A DNA stretch of 11,120 bases from Clostridiales bacterium UBA3259 (GCA_002362625.1 DEUP01000016.1:12828-23947); one strand, 5' to 3'. Positions 5,997 to 11,105 are shown, numbered from the stretch's first letter. A program made the numbers and translations. The notes: generated by a model from the letters alone, not told the origin.

Positions 5997-6024
5997 AGGG
6001 TGTATTTTTTTAACCCTATTTTTT
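5997..6024. repeat. AT-rich element repeat, copy D
   Basis: AGGGTGTA-T7-AACCCTATTTTTT, nearly identical to copy A 470 bases away, and separated from copy C by only six bases. Confidence 0.85.
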
Positions 6025-6058
6025 GAGCGCCGTTGAAAGCTCGCGGTTTCCAACACTG

Positions 6059-6079
6059 TTTCCACAGAGTTTTCCACAG
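6059..6079 (+). repeat. Tandem TTTCCACAG, DnaA-box-like
   Basis: TTTCCACAG occurs at 6059-6067 and 6071-6079, 12 bases apart. The second, read as TTTTCCACA (6070-6078), fits the DnaA consensus TTWTNCACA; the first (GTTTCCACA) has one mismatch. They lie immediately beside the AT-rich repeat array. Confidence 0.45.
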
Positions 6080-6856
6080 CTATTTGTGGTGGGCTTGCCG
6101 CTCTTTCATGGCCTCATTCGCGGCGGTAACGATGCGGTCAGCCTCATCGGCGCTGGGGCCCTCCACGATTTCAGGCCGGAAGACCTCGCCCCGCAGTACG
6201 GCGGCTATTTCGTCGTTGCTGGTCTTGATGGCCGGGAAATGCCGCTGGAGGGAGCCGCGAATGGTTTTGAGCATCCAGTCATTCAAGAGCACCCGCCCGA
6301 CGATGTAGGGGCTCAGACTTTGAGATTGCCGCTTGTCCGCCAGGGCCTCCATCGCCGCGTTTCCGGCGGCGGTAAACGCCTCGACGCAGAGCGGCCAGAG
6401 GGTGTCATAGTCCGCTGGCTGGTTCGCGCTCAGTTCGCAGAAATCAAACTGCGAGAGAAGCACGCGCTCCACCGGCTTTTCAAAAAGCACCTGGTAGACC
6501 TGCCAGATTGCGCCATTAGTCAGCACCACATAGTCAACGCCGGTGTTCGCGGCGTAGTTTGTGGCTTGCATGACGTGTTCTTCCCGAAGGTCTACCCCTA
6601 TGGCCTTGCACTCAATCAGCAAGCGGAGCTGTCCATCCAGACGCACCGCCAGGTCACAGAATGTCCGCTTGATGGAGAGCTCAGACGTGAGCTGGTTATA
6701 CTTGTCATAGCCGAAGACCTCACAGAGCATATCCGTGATAATCGTCACGGTGTCGCTCTCGTTCTTGTTCGCAAGCTGGGCCGCCCGTAGTATGGGCTGG
6801 AACTTCTGGATGCCGGAGGATATTCTCTCCTCCGCCTGGGCGCTGATTTTTCGCAT
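6080..6856 (-). CDS. Stand-alone type I restriction enzyme R-subunit N-terminal (HSDR_N) domain protein
   Basis: This 258-residue protein matches the nuclease-fold N-terminal part of HsdR, without the helicase and C-terminal domains. The PD-(D/E)xK site is visible as D68 (FCDLAV) and E82-C-K84 (IECKA), followed by the conserved QATNYAANTGVDYVVLTNG (97-115). The nuclease core spans about residues 20-130. The remaining C-terminal half is not recognised and ends in a charged helical tail. All expected active-site residues are present, so it may cleave DNA, but no methylase or specificity subunit is nearby, so it is not a type I restriction system as such. Genes of this kind are common between repressor and integrase in Firmicutes prophages, with unknown role. 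The start at 6856 has GAGGG seven bases upstream. It is 92 bases downstream of the repressor gene and probably co-transcribed with it. Confidence 0.85.
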   Translation of the reverse strand: MRKISAQAEERISSGIQKFQPILRAAQLANKNESDTVTIITDMLCEVFGYDKYNQLTSELSIKRTFCDLAVRLDGQLRLLIECKAIGVDLREEHVMQATNYAANTGVDYVVLTNGAIWQVYQVLFEKPVERVLLSQFDFCELSANQPADYDTLWPLCVEAFTAAGNAAMEALADKRQSQSLSPYIVGRVLLNDWMLKTIRGSLQRHFPAIKTSNDEIAAVLRGEVFRPEIVEGPSADEADRIVTAANEAMKERQAHHK

Positions 6857-6859
6857 TGG

Positions 6860-6951
6860 TTATCCCTCTTTTCCGTTGTAGCCAAAATCGACGTAGACAA
6901 TATTCCCGACGCGCCGGATGACGCGGGCCCTGCTGGTGGTATGCTGGTTCA
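6860..6951 (-). CDS. Possible short reading frame between repressor and HsdR-N (tentative)
   Basis: On the minus strand a frame ending in RRVGNIVYVDFGYNGKEG and a TAA at 6862-6860 runs through the 92-base gap between the repressor and HsdR-N genes. The residue pattern looks protein-like, and its last codons overlap the HsdR-N ribosome site, as in coupled genes. There is no ATG, GTG or TTG start. A CTG at 6952-6950 overlapping the repressor stop would give about 30 residues. It may be the tail of a decayed gene or chance. Confidence 0.2.
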
Positions 6952-7314
6952 GCCTGTGGCTTTTTCCCCGGCGCCGCCAGCGGCGAGCAAGAGGCCGCGA
7001 GCCTCACCGAGCACAACCCCCTGTTCATATTCTCCGAGCTGTTCAAAATAGCTCAATAGTTCCTGCCCTCTCCTGGACAATCCGGGGGAGGGCGCTTTTC
7101 TTGTTTCCGTGGCACCGTCCTGCCCGGTGAGAAGATACTCAAGCGAACATCCGAGATATTCACAAATGGGGACTATATATTTCGCTGGGGGGTCAGTCCC
7201 CCGCTGTTTCCAGTTTGATGTCGTCGTTGTGTTTATGCCGAGCGTCTGGCAAAGCCCATAAGCCGTGAGATTGCGGCTATCCAGCTCATCAAAAAGGCGT
7301 TCGCAAATCGTCAT
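6949..7314 (-). CDS. XRE-family helix-turn-helix repressor (CI-like)
   Basis: This 121-residue DNA-binding protein has an N-terminal XRE/lambda-repressor HTH (residues 4-63: LFDELDSRNLTAYGLCQTLG, INTTTTSNWKQRG, IVPICEYLGCSLEYLLTG). A linker follows, then a short C-terminal helical region (80-110) that may mediate dimerisation. There is no S24 peptidase/LexA-type autocleavage domain, so induction by RecA-driven self-cleavage is unlikely. Its position, divergent from the early operon and leading the lysogeny module, makes it the likely master repressor of the prophage. Repeated CCCAAATG sites lie over its own leader and over the early promoter. The start at 7314 follows GGGGG about seven bases upstream; that purine run is part of the first CCCCCAAATG site, so binding there would also block translation initiation signals or transcription. 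Confidence 0.85.
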   Translation of the reverse strand: MTICERLFDELDSRNLTAYGLCQTLGINTTTTSNWKQRGTDPPAKYIVPICEYLGCSLEYLLTGQDGATETRKAPSPGLSRRGQELLSYFEQLGEYEQGVVLGEARGLLLAAGGAGEKATG

Positions 7315-7321
7315 ATATACA

Positions 7322-7332
7322 CCCCCAAATGG
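7322..7332. promoter_or_regulatory. Putative repressor operator O1
   Basis: CCCCCAAATGG, immediately upstream of the repressor start and overlapping its ribosome site on the minus strand. It is the same core as O2 and O3, so autoregulation is likely. Confidence 0.55.
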
Positions 7333-7339
7333 TATGCAG

Positions 7340-7345
7340 AATATA
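7340..7345 (-). promoter_or_regulatory. Possible -10 box for the repressor gene
   Basis: The minus strand reads TATATT about 25 bases upstream of the repressor ATG. No convincing -35 hexamer is found, which would fit a promoter needing activation or being weak. Confidence 0.35.
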
Positions 7346-7369
7346 CAAAAAACAAGGTAAAAATTTCTT

Positions 7370-7389
7370 CATTTGTTCGCTCCCAAATG
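7370..7389. promoter_or_regulatory. Putative repressor operator O2 with inverted half-site
   Basis: CATTTG (7370-7375) and CCCAAATG (7382-7389) form an inverted repeat ending one base before the early -35 box. This is a natural position for a repressor, or for contacting polymerase. Confidence 0.55.
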
Positions 7390-7390
7390 C

Positions 7391-7418
7391 TTGACATAGC
7401 CCCCAAATGTGGTATAAT
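7391..7418 (+). promoter_or_regulatory. Early (lytic) promoter of the element
   Basis: A perfect TTGACA (7391-7396), a 16-base spacer and a perfect TATAAT (7413-7418) with upstream TGG (extended -10). It should drive the whole plus-strand operon, starting near 7425. A strong consensus promoter needs tight repression, which the operator copies around it would supply. Confidence 0.88.
7400..7409. promoter_or_regulatory. Putative repressor operator O3
   Basis: CCCCCAAATG lies inside the spacer between -35 and -10 of the early promoter, where bound repressor would exclude RNA polymerase. It is the same ten bases as in O1. Confidence 0.6.
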
Positions 7419-7487
7419 ATAATCAAGCCAAAGAAATAAGGTAAAACCCAAAACGGGGCCGGACACCGGCAGAAAGGATAACTAACC

Positions 7488-8186
7488 ATGAAAGAATACA
7501 AAATCACTTACAGCGGCGAATCTGAGGGCTACCGCCTCATCACCGACATCACCGAGGCCGCCGCCAAGAAGTATTTCCGGGAGGTCGCCAAGGAAACGGA
7601 CATGGGCCGCGTCGTCATTGAGAGCGTGGAGCTGGTGAGCGACAAAGCCATGGCTACCAAGCGGAATGAGCGGGACACCTTAGAGGCCATCCGCCAGATG
7701 GTCGCCGACCTGGGAGAACAGAGCTACCTCGCCACCGCTTTTGAGGGCTGTTTCGAGATTGCGGAGCAGAACATCGAAAACGACTTTGCGGACAGCATGA
7801 AGGGCCGCCTGGAGTGCGCCGAGCGGGAGGTTGAGAGGCTGAGGGACAAGGTCAACGAGCTGGCGGAAAATCTGGAGAAGTCCAAGGAAAAGCACCGTGG
7901 CGAAATCGGGGAGGTTCAGGAGCTCCGGCACTCGCTGGAGAGGGTCCGTAAGGCGACCGAGGGCTTGGAGGAACTGGAGGTAACGCTCTGCGAGAGAGCC
8001 GAGGATGCCGAGCACAAGGCCGCTGAGGCCGCCGAGCGGATTGTCAAGTATGCGGATAACCCGGACAGCGAGGAGTTCAAGGCGGCGGTCAGAGAGCACC
8101 GTAGCCACCTGGAGTTTGCGGACTATAACAAACTGCTGGCGGGCCGCGTCAGCGGGTACACCTGCGAGGCACACGCCGGGGCTTAA
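7488..8186 (+). CDS. Coiled-coil hypothetical protein, first gene of the early operon
   Basis: I do not recognise this 232-residue protein. The N-terminal 55 residues form a small alpha/beta segment (MKEYKITYSGESEGYRLI). Residues about 106-188 are a long, highly charged coiled coil rich in Glu, Lys, Arg and Ala with no glycine-proline breaks apart from one turn near 140. The C-terminus ends GYTCEAHAGA. No catalytic motif, signal peptide or membrane segment is seen, so it should be cytoplasmic. The start at 7488 has AAAGGA about nine bases upstream; a small hairpin (GCCGG/CCGGC, 7458-7470) precedes that site. As the first gene behind the repressed early promoter it may act early in induction, for example in replication or host takeover, but that is context only. 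A 9-bp stem surrounds its stop codon. Confidence 0.8.
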   Translation: MKEYKITYSGESEGYRLITDITEAAAKKYFREVAKETDMGRVVIESVELVSDKAMATKRNERDTLEAIRQMVADLGEQSYLATAFEGCFEIAEQNIENDFADSMKGRLECAEREVERLRDKVNELAENLEKSKEKHRGEIGEVQELRHSLERVRKATEGLEELEVTLCERAEDAEHKAAEAAERIVKYADNPDSEEFKAAVREHRSHLEFADYNKLLAGRVSGYTCEAHAGA

Positions 8187-8195
8187 AGCCCCGGC
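8175..8195 (+). other. GC-rich hairpin with the stop codon in its loop
   Basis: GCCGGGGCT (8175-8183) and AGCCCCGGC (8187-8195) pair perfectly, leaving the TAA stop of the coiled-coil gene as a three-base loop. No T run follows, so it is not a standard terminator; it may affect mRNA stability or termination of translation. Confidence 0.55.
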
Positions 8196-8216
8196 CCCGC
8201 GAAAGGAGGCAAGAAC

Positions 8217-8429
8217 ATGGGACAAATCGTTCTTTTCACCAACACGCGGTTTACCGCGACCGACAAGCTGGGCCGGACGTACACCTACCGGATGATAGGC
8301 GTGGAGGTCAGCCGGGGCGGGGAAATCCGCCTGTTGAACCTGGACACCAACACCCTGACCTACGTTGAACCGGAGTGGTTCAGACAGCGGAAAATCAAGG
8401 TCATCCAAGGGAGCGGCGCCGATGCCTAA
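8217..8429 (+). CDS. Small hypothetical protein
   Basis: This is a 70-residue cytoplasmic protein of unknown function. The pattern of alternating hydrophobic residues (QIVLFTNTRF, TYTYRMIGVEV, EIRLLNL, TLTYVEPEWF) suggests a compact, all-beta fold. An AAAGGAGG ribosome site sits seven bases upstream of the ATG, one of the strongest in the window. The stop overlaps the start of the next gene by eight bases, which implies translational coupling. No family recognised. Confidence 0.75.
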   Translation: MGQIVLFTNTRFTATDKLGRTYTYRMIGVEVSRGGEIRLLNLDTNTLTYVEPEWFRQRKIKVIQGSGADA

Positions 8430-8676
8430 ATACCCCAAGAACCACAAGGACGTTGAATATCGCGTCCCTGGCCGCAAGAGCCGGGTAGCCGGTTCCACCA
8501 AGGCCACAAGCGACTTTCTGGCCGCCGTCCATGAAGAACACCCGGCGGCCACCATCGCGGAACTCAGAGCCATCATCACCGACAAGAGCCGCTACATACT
8601 TGAGCCGGAGGCCGTTGCCGTCCTGGATGCTCACATCAAGGCTGGCTACGGCGGGCAAATACCAGATTGGAGGTAA
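8422..8676 (+). CDS. Small basic hypothetical protein
   Basis: This is an 84-residue protein starting MPKYPKNHKDVEYRVPGRKS. The N-terminal 30 residues are very basic and look disordered. The rest (about 30-72) appears helical (TSDFLAAVHEEH, TIAELRAIITDKS, EPEAVAVLDAHIKAG). The function is unknown; nucleic-acid binding by the basic arm is only a guess. The start at 8422 has AAGGGAG nine bases upstream and overlaps the previous stop. An in-frame ATG at 8365 would give a longer protein but lacks a ribosome site and runs deep inside the previous gene, so it is rejected. Its last codons are part of the ribosome site of the next gene. Confidence 0.7.
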   Translation: MPKYPKNHKDVEYRVPGRKSRVAGSTKATSDFLAAVHEEHPAATIAELRAIITDKSRYILEPEAVAVLDAHIKAGYGGQIPDWR

Positions 8677-8682
8677 CTAACC

Positions 8683-9390
8683 ATGGCAACTGCATCTACC
8701 ATCAATGAGAAAATCGCTCACCTGCTGGCCCTCGCCAGCAACAACCCCAGCGAGGCCGAGGCGAAAGCCGCGTTGCTCAAGGCCCGCGAGCTTATGGCCA
8801 AGCACAAACTCCGCCCGGAGGACTGTAAGCAGTCCGAGAACGTCCGCGTCATCCGCGAGCTGGTGGGCGTCGAGTGTACGGCGATGACGAACCCCTGGGC
8901 CGTTTCCCTGTCCGCCGTTATCGCGGAGCACTACTGCTGTTGCTCCTATCGGAACCGCTACACCGGGCGCAAGGTGAACACCATCGGCTTTGTCGGCCTG
9001 GAGGATGACTTTGAAATCTGCAAGCGCGTGTTCCTCTACGCCTACGACTGCGTGATGTCTGTCCTCAAGCGGGACATCGAGCGCAACTCCTGGGATGAGC
9101 CGGGAGCCTACCGGAAACGGTGCAACGCCTACGGGTGGGGATTTGTCAGCGGCGTCAAGGCCGCATTCACGGAGCAGGAGAAAGAGCACCAGGAATGGGC
9201 CCTTGTCCTCAAAGTCCCCCAGCAGGTCACACAGTCTATGGCCGACATGGGCAAGCCCTCTCAGTTTGGCAAGGTGCAGAACGAGGGGTATCTCGCCGGG
9301 TATCGGGCCAAGGGCTACCAGGACGGGACGAAGTTTGACCCGTCTACCAGACTGAGCGGCGGACGCGAGCTCGCGGCATTGGAGGGCTGA
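8683..9390 (+). CDS. DUF2786 domain protein
   Basis: This is a 235-residue phage-type protein. Residues about 7-46 (NEKIAHLLALASNNPSEAEA, KAALLKARELMAKHKL) match the DUF2786 pattern of a helical N-terminal domain ending in LMAKH. The remaining part (about 70-215) is the larger domain that follows DUF2786 in phage homologues. It includes HYCCCSYRN (83-91), the IGFVGLEDDFEICKRVF segment (101-117) and a C-terminal GYLAGYRAKGY. The molecular function of the family is not established. DUF2786 genes are frequent in early regions of temperate phages and integrative elements, consistent with this position. The start at 8683 has GGAGGT eight bases upstream, which also encodes the end of the previous gene. 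Confidence 0.85.
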   Translation: MATASTINEKIAHLLALASNNPSEAEAKAALLKARELMAKHKLRPEDCKQSENVRVIRELVGVECTAMTNPWAVSLSAVIAEHYCCCSYRNRYTGRKVNTIGFVGLEDDFEICKRVFLYAYDCVMSVLKRDIERNSWDEPGAYRKRCNAYGWGFVSGVKAAFTEQEKEHQEWALVLKVPQQVTQSMADMGKPSQFGKVQNEGYLAGYRAKGYQDGTKFDPSTRLSGGRELAALEG

Positions 9391-9393
9391 AAC

Positions 9394-9807
9394 ATGAAAT
9401 GCAAGCATTGTGGCCGCGAGATTATCCGCATCCAGACCATGGCGGGGCCCGCCGTATGCGAGGCGGCCCCCGTCACCTACTGGAGCGTGAGGGACAGTGA
9501 CGCCGTGGGGCTCTTGACACCGAACGGCGAAAACGTCTACGGCAACCTGACCGGCGACCTCCAGAAAGCGGTAGGCATCGGCTACCTGCCCCATTCCTGC
9601 AACCACTACACCGTCATCTACCGGGGCCGCGATAGCTGGAGCCGCCCGGTCTATGAGGCCCCGGATGGGACGCTCTATGTGGACACTGACCCGCGAAAAG
9701 ACAGTGAGCCGGACATCTGTACCAAGCAGTTTAACGCCTTTGACGGCGAACCCTGCGACCCCGTGGACGGTCACTTTACGTTCATTCCGCATAGGGACAC
9801 ATGGTAA
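9394..9807 (+). CDS. Cysteine-containing phage hypothetical protein (zinc-ribbon N-terminus)
   Basis: This is a 137-residue protein. The N-terminus MKCKHCGREI has a CxxC (C3/C6), followed by C22 and a PHSCNH stretch (67-72) that may complete a zinc site. The second half (about 75-137: VYEAPDGTLYVDTDP, DGEPCDPVDGHF) is acidic and beta-rich, and could be a separate small domain. I know no function; similar short Cys-rich proteins are common in clostridial prophage early regions. The start lies four bases after the preceding stop, with GAGGG upstream, so it is translationally linked to the DUF2786 gene. The gene ends at 9807, and the -10-like element of a possible antisense promoter begins at its last base. 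Confidence 0.75.
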   Translation: MKCKHCGREIIRIQTMAGPAVCEAAPVTYWSVRDSDAVGLLTPNGENVYGNLTGDLQKAVGIGYLPHSCNHYTVIYRGRDSWSRPVYEAPDGTLYVDTDPRKDSEPDICTKQFNAFDGEPCDPVDGHFTFIPHRDTW

Positions 9808-9835
9808 TTATACCACATCGCAACCGGAAAAACAA
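9807..9835 (-). promoter_or_regulatory. Possible leftward promoter opposing the early operon
   Basis: On the minus strand TTGTTT (9835-9830), a 17-base spacer and TATAAT (9812-9807) with upstream TGG form a promoter-like element that would fire antisense into the preceding gene. The box lies in a near-palindrome TGGTAATTATACCA (9802-9815). Unproven. Confidence 0.35.
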
Positions 9836-9870
9836 GCCAAACAAACAAGGTAAAGGAGGCGGAAAAGGCC

Positions 9871-10074
9871 ATGAAAAGACGGATGCCCAAGACGGACTTT
9901 GGGATTGAAGTTCGCGTGTTCACGGCTCAGTCTGGAATGACAATCAAGGAACTGGCGAAAGAGGCGGGCGTTAAGTATACGACGCTGGTAGAAACCACCA
10001 CCGGGCGGTGTGCCGGTCACGACCTCATCCCCGTTGTCCGCGAGTATATGCAGAACTACCAGAAGGAGGCGTGA
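9871..10074 (+). CDS. Small XRE/Cro-like HTH protein
   Basis: This is a 67-residue probable DNA-binding protein. Residues 22-48 (GMTIKELAKEAGVKYTTLVE followed by TTTGRC) have the spacing of an XRE helix-turn-helix, though the recognition helix is degenerate for the family. A basic start (MKRRMPK) and a short C-terminal helix complete it. It may be the Cro-like antagonist or a second regulator of the element. AAAGGAGG ten bases upstream supports the start at 9871. It follows a 63-base gap, the longest in the operon, so it may have its own control. The next gene begins just after its stop, sharing the AAGGAGG site. Confidence 0.75.
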   Translation: MKRRMPKTDFGIEVRVFTAQSGMTIKELAKEAGVKYTTLVETTTGRCAGHDLIPVVREYMQNYQKEA

Positions 10075-10076
10075 GC

Positions 10077-10298
10077 GTGGCGAAGGTGAAAGGCGTCCAC
10101 GATATGTTCTATTTCGTGGATGACGTGATGCAACTGCTGGGCTTTTCCAGGAGCAAGAGCTACAAAATCATTTCCGAGCTCAACAAGGAACTGGCCGAGC
10201 AAGGCAAAATGGTGTTCGATGGGCGCGTGAGCAAGCGGTATTTCACCGAGCGCCTGGGCCTGGAGGCCGAACTCCAACCGCGACGGCGGGCCGTATAG
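10077..10298 (+). CDS. Excisionase-like winged-helix protein (recombination directionality factor candidate)
   Basis: This is a 73-residue protein with a MerR/AlpA-like winged-helix pattern: YFVDDVMQLLGFSRSKSYKI (12-31) is the helix-turn-helix, and GKMVFDGRVSKRYFTERLGL (43-62) the wing and last helix. This architecture and size match small excisionase-like proteins of Gram-positive integrative elements, which steer the tyrosine integrase towards excision. That role is inferred. The start is GTG at 10077, chosen because AAGGAGG (10063-10069) lies seven bases upstream; an earlier in-frame GTG at 10071 is too close to that site. It overlaps the control region at the end of the HTH gene and is followed closely by a membrane-protein gene. 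Expression from the early operon, away from int, would tie excision to induction. Confidence 0.72.
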   Translation: MAKVKGVHDMFYFVDDVMQLLGFSRSKSYKIISELNKELAEQGKMVFDGRVSKRYFTERLGLEAELQPRRRAV

Positions 10299-10311
10299 GA
10301 GGGAGCGGAGG

Positions 10312-10635
10312 ATGAAAAAGCGGCAAGCCGGTAACGCCTACGGGCGGCTCTCCCTCCTGTGTCTGGCCGCTATGGCAACCGCCCGGATGCTTCTGCTGAT
10401 GCTTGACATTATCCAGACAAGGGCGGGCGGTTGCGGCGGAGAAATCGCTATTCCGTTCTACCTCGCGGTGGTCTTTATGGCGGGGTGGAAACTCAGGGAA
10501 TGGACATCAAAAATCAAGAGAAAGGACAGAAAACCATGCAGTGGAAATACACTTGCCCGGACTGCGGGTGCAACCTCGACCCCGGCGAACCCTGCGACTG
10601 CAAGGCCACCGGAGAGGCCGAGCGCAAAATCCTGA
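10312..10635 (+). CDS. Small membrane protein
   Basis: This is a 107-residue frame. Residues about 13-33 (LSLLCLAAMATARMLLLMLD) and 45-60 (IAIPFYLAVVFMAGWK) are two membrane segments, followed by a basic stretch (REWTSKIKRKDRK) expected in the cytoplasm. The function is unknown; holin-like proteins are similar in size but the early location argues against that. AGGAGGG eight bases upstream supports the start at 10312. The last 33 residues (from about 75, rich in Pro, Ala, Thr and Arg) overlap the next gene out of frame by 100 bases and look unlike a designed protein tail. The true protein might have ended near 10535, with the overlap caused by loss of a stop. Confidence 0.6.
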   Translation: MKKRQAGNAYGRLSLLCLAAMATARMLLLMLDIIQTRAGGCGGEIAIPFYLAVVFMAGWKLREWTSKIKRKDRKPCSGNTLARTAGATSTPANPATARPPERPSAKS

Positions 10636-10922
10636 CAATGGCGGATTGGAGCGCCGCCGGTGACTTTACCAGTTTTGCCAGACCGGGCGACCCCGTGGAA
10701 GACGACATCGTGGATGAGTTTGTCGGTTGCGTTCCGCCCACCATCTGCCGGGGAAACCTGGTACAGAGCGGCGAGGCTTACGATATTCGTTACGATGCGA
10801 AGTCCGACCGCTGGAAATCGACCTACATCACCTTTGCCCGCCGAGCTGGGCGCTGGTATTACTGCGGATGCTGTTTCTACGGCGAAACCGTTGAAGTGGA
10901 GAAACCTGTCAAATACGCATGA
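10536..10922 (+). CDS. Zinc-ribbon-type phage hypothetical protein
   Basis: This is a 128-residue protein. The N-terminal MQWKYTCPDCGCNLDPGEPC has a CxxCxC cluster and C20/C22, probably binding zinc. Residues 65-128 (CVPPTICRGNLVQSGEAYDI, RWYYCGCCFYGETVEVEKP) form a beta-rich second domain resembling small domains seen repeatedly in clostridial phage and mobile-element proteins. No function is assigned. The start at 10536 is preceded by AAAGGA at nine bases. An upstream in-frame ATG at 10500 has only a misplaced ribosome site. It is the third small Cys-rich protein of this element, besides those at 5548-5802 and 9394-9807. It is followed after 30 bases by the terminase-like gene. Confidence 0.72.
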   Translation: MQWKYTCPDCGCNLDPGEPCDCKATGEAERKILTMADWSAAGDFTSFARPGDPVEDDIVDEFVGCVPPTICRGNLVQSGEAYDIRYDAKSDRWKSTYITFARRAGRWYYCGCCFYGETVEVEKPVKYA

Positions 10923-10952
10923 ATACCGGCCCTGCAAAGGAGGGTAGACGAA

Positions 10953-11105
10953 ATGCCAAGACGTAGCGACACCAAGCCGTGGGAGCGTCAAGAGGGCGAG
11001 AGTGCGAAAGCGTTTGAGGCGTTCAACGTCTATCTGGAAATGGGGGCCGATAGGAGCGTCCGGGCGGTAGGTCAAAAGTGTAGCAAAAGTGTATCACTAA
11101 GATGA
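10953..11105 (+). CDS. Terminase small subunit-like protein, short or disrupted
   Basis: The frame begins MPRRSDTKPWERQEGESAKA and continues FEAFNVYLEMGADRSVRAVG (21-40) and QKCSKS. This matches the N-terminal HTH region of small-terminase-like proteins of Firmicutes phages, which recognise phage DNA for packaging. Those are normally well over 100 residues, continuing with a tryptophan-rich helix. Here a TGA at 11103 ends it after 50 residues. Beyond the stop the same frame reads LIRFF to the window end, which would fit the family's continuation, so an in-frame nonsense or small insertion is possible. AGGAGGG about nine bases upstream supports the start. An 11-base near-tandem repeat (CAAAAGTGTAG/CAAAAGTGTAT, 11073-11094) lies shortly before the stop. 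Only 15 more bases are visible, so intact versus broken cannot be settled. Confidence 0.5.
   Translation: MPRRSDTKPWERQEGESAKAFEAFNVYLEMGADRSVRAVGQKCSKSVSLR

Larger units (their letters stand above)
5821..6079. other. Repeat-rich non-coding region between zinc-ribbon and HsdR-N genes
   Basis: No reading frame here looks coding. From left to right it holds the alternating CG tract (5841-5856), a direct repeat ACGTCTATATA/ACGTCTTTATA (5890-5900 and 5907-5917), AT-rich repeat copies B, C and D (5919-6024), and two TTTCCACAG copies (6059-6067, 6071-6079). It is strikingly AT-rich compared with the GC-rich genes on both sides. It could be a replication or partition site, a regulator array, or the promoter region of the minus-strand zinc-ribbon and int genes; the sequence does not decide. 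Confidence 0.6.

Noticed and set aside
5529..6024. CRISPR array
   Set aside because: Copies differ in their centres, spacing is irregular (6 to several hundred bases), and no unique spacers of constant length or cas genes are present.
6720..7046. 108-codon minus-strand frame across the repressor/HsdR-N gap
   Set aside because: It overlaps both recognised genes out of frame and has arginine/proline-rich low-complexity content.
7289..7507. Hydrophobic 72-codon minus-strand frame across the control region
   Set aside because: It overlaps the repressor start, the operators and the early promoter; the hydrophobicity comes from reading AT-rich regulatory DNA.
7680..8585. 301-codon minus-strand open frame
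   Set aside because: Shadow of the coiled-coil and small early genes; it lacks a ribosome site and any domain.
8677..9792. 371-codon minus-strand open frame
   Set aside because: It covers two plus-strand genes with good ribosome sites (DUF2786 protein and the Cys-containing protein); it has no motif of its own.
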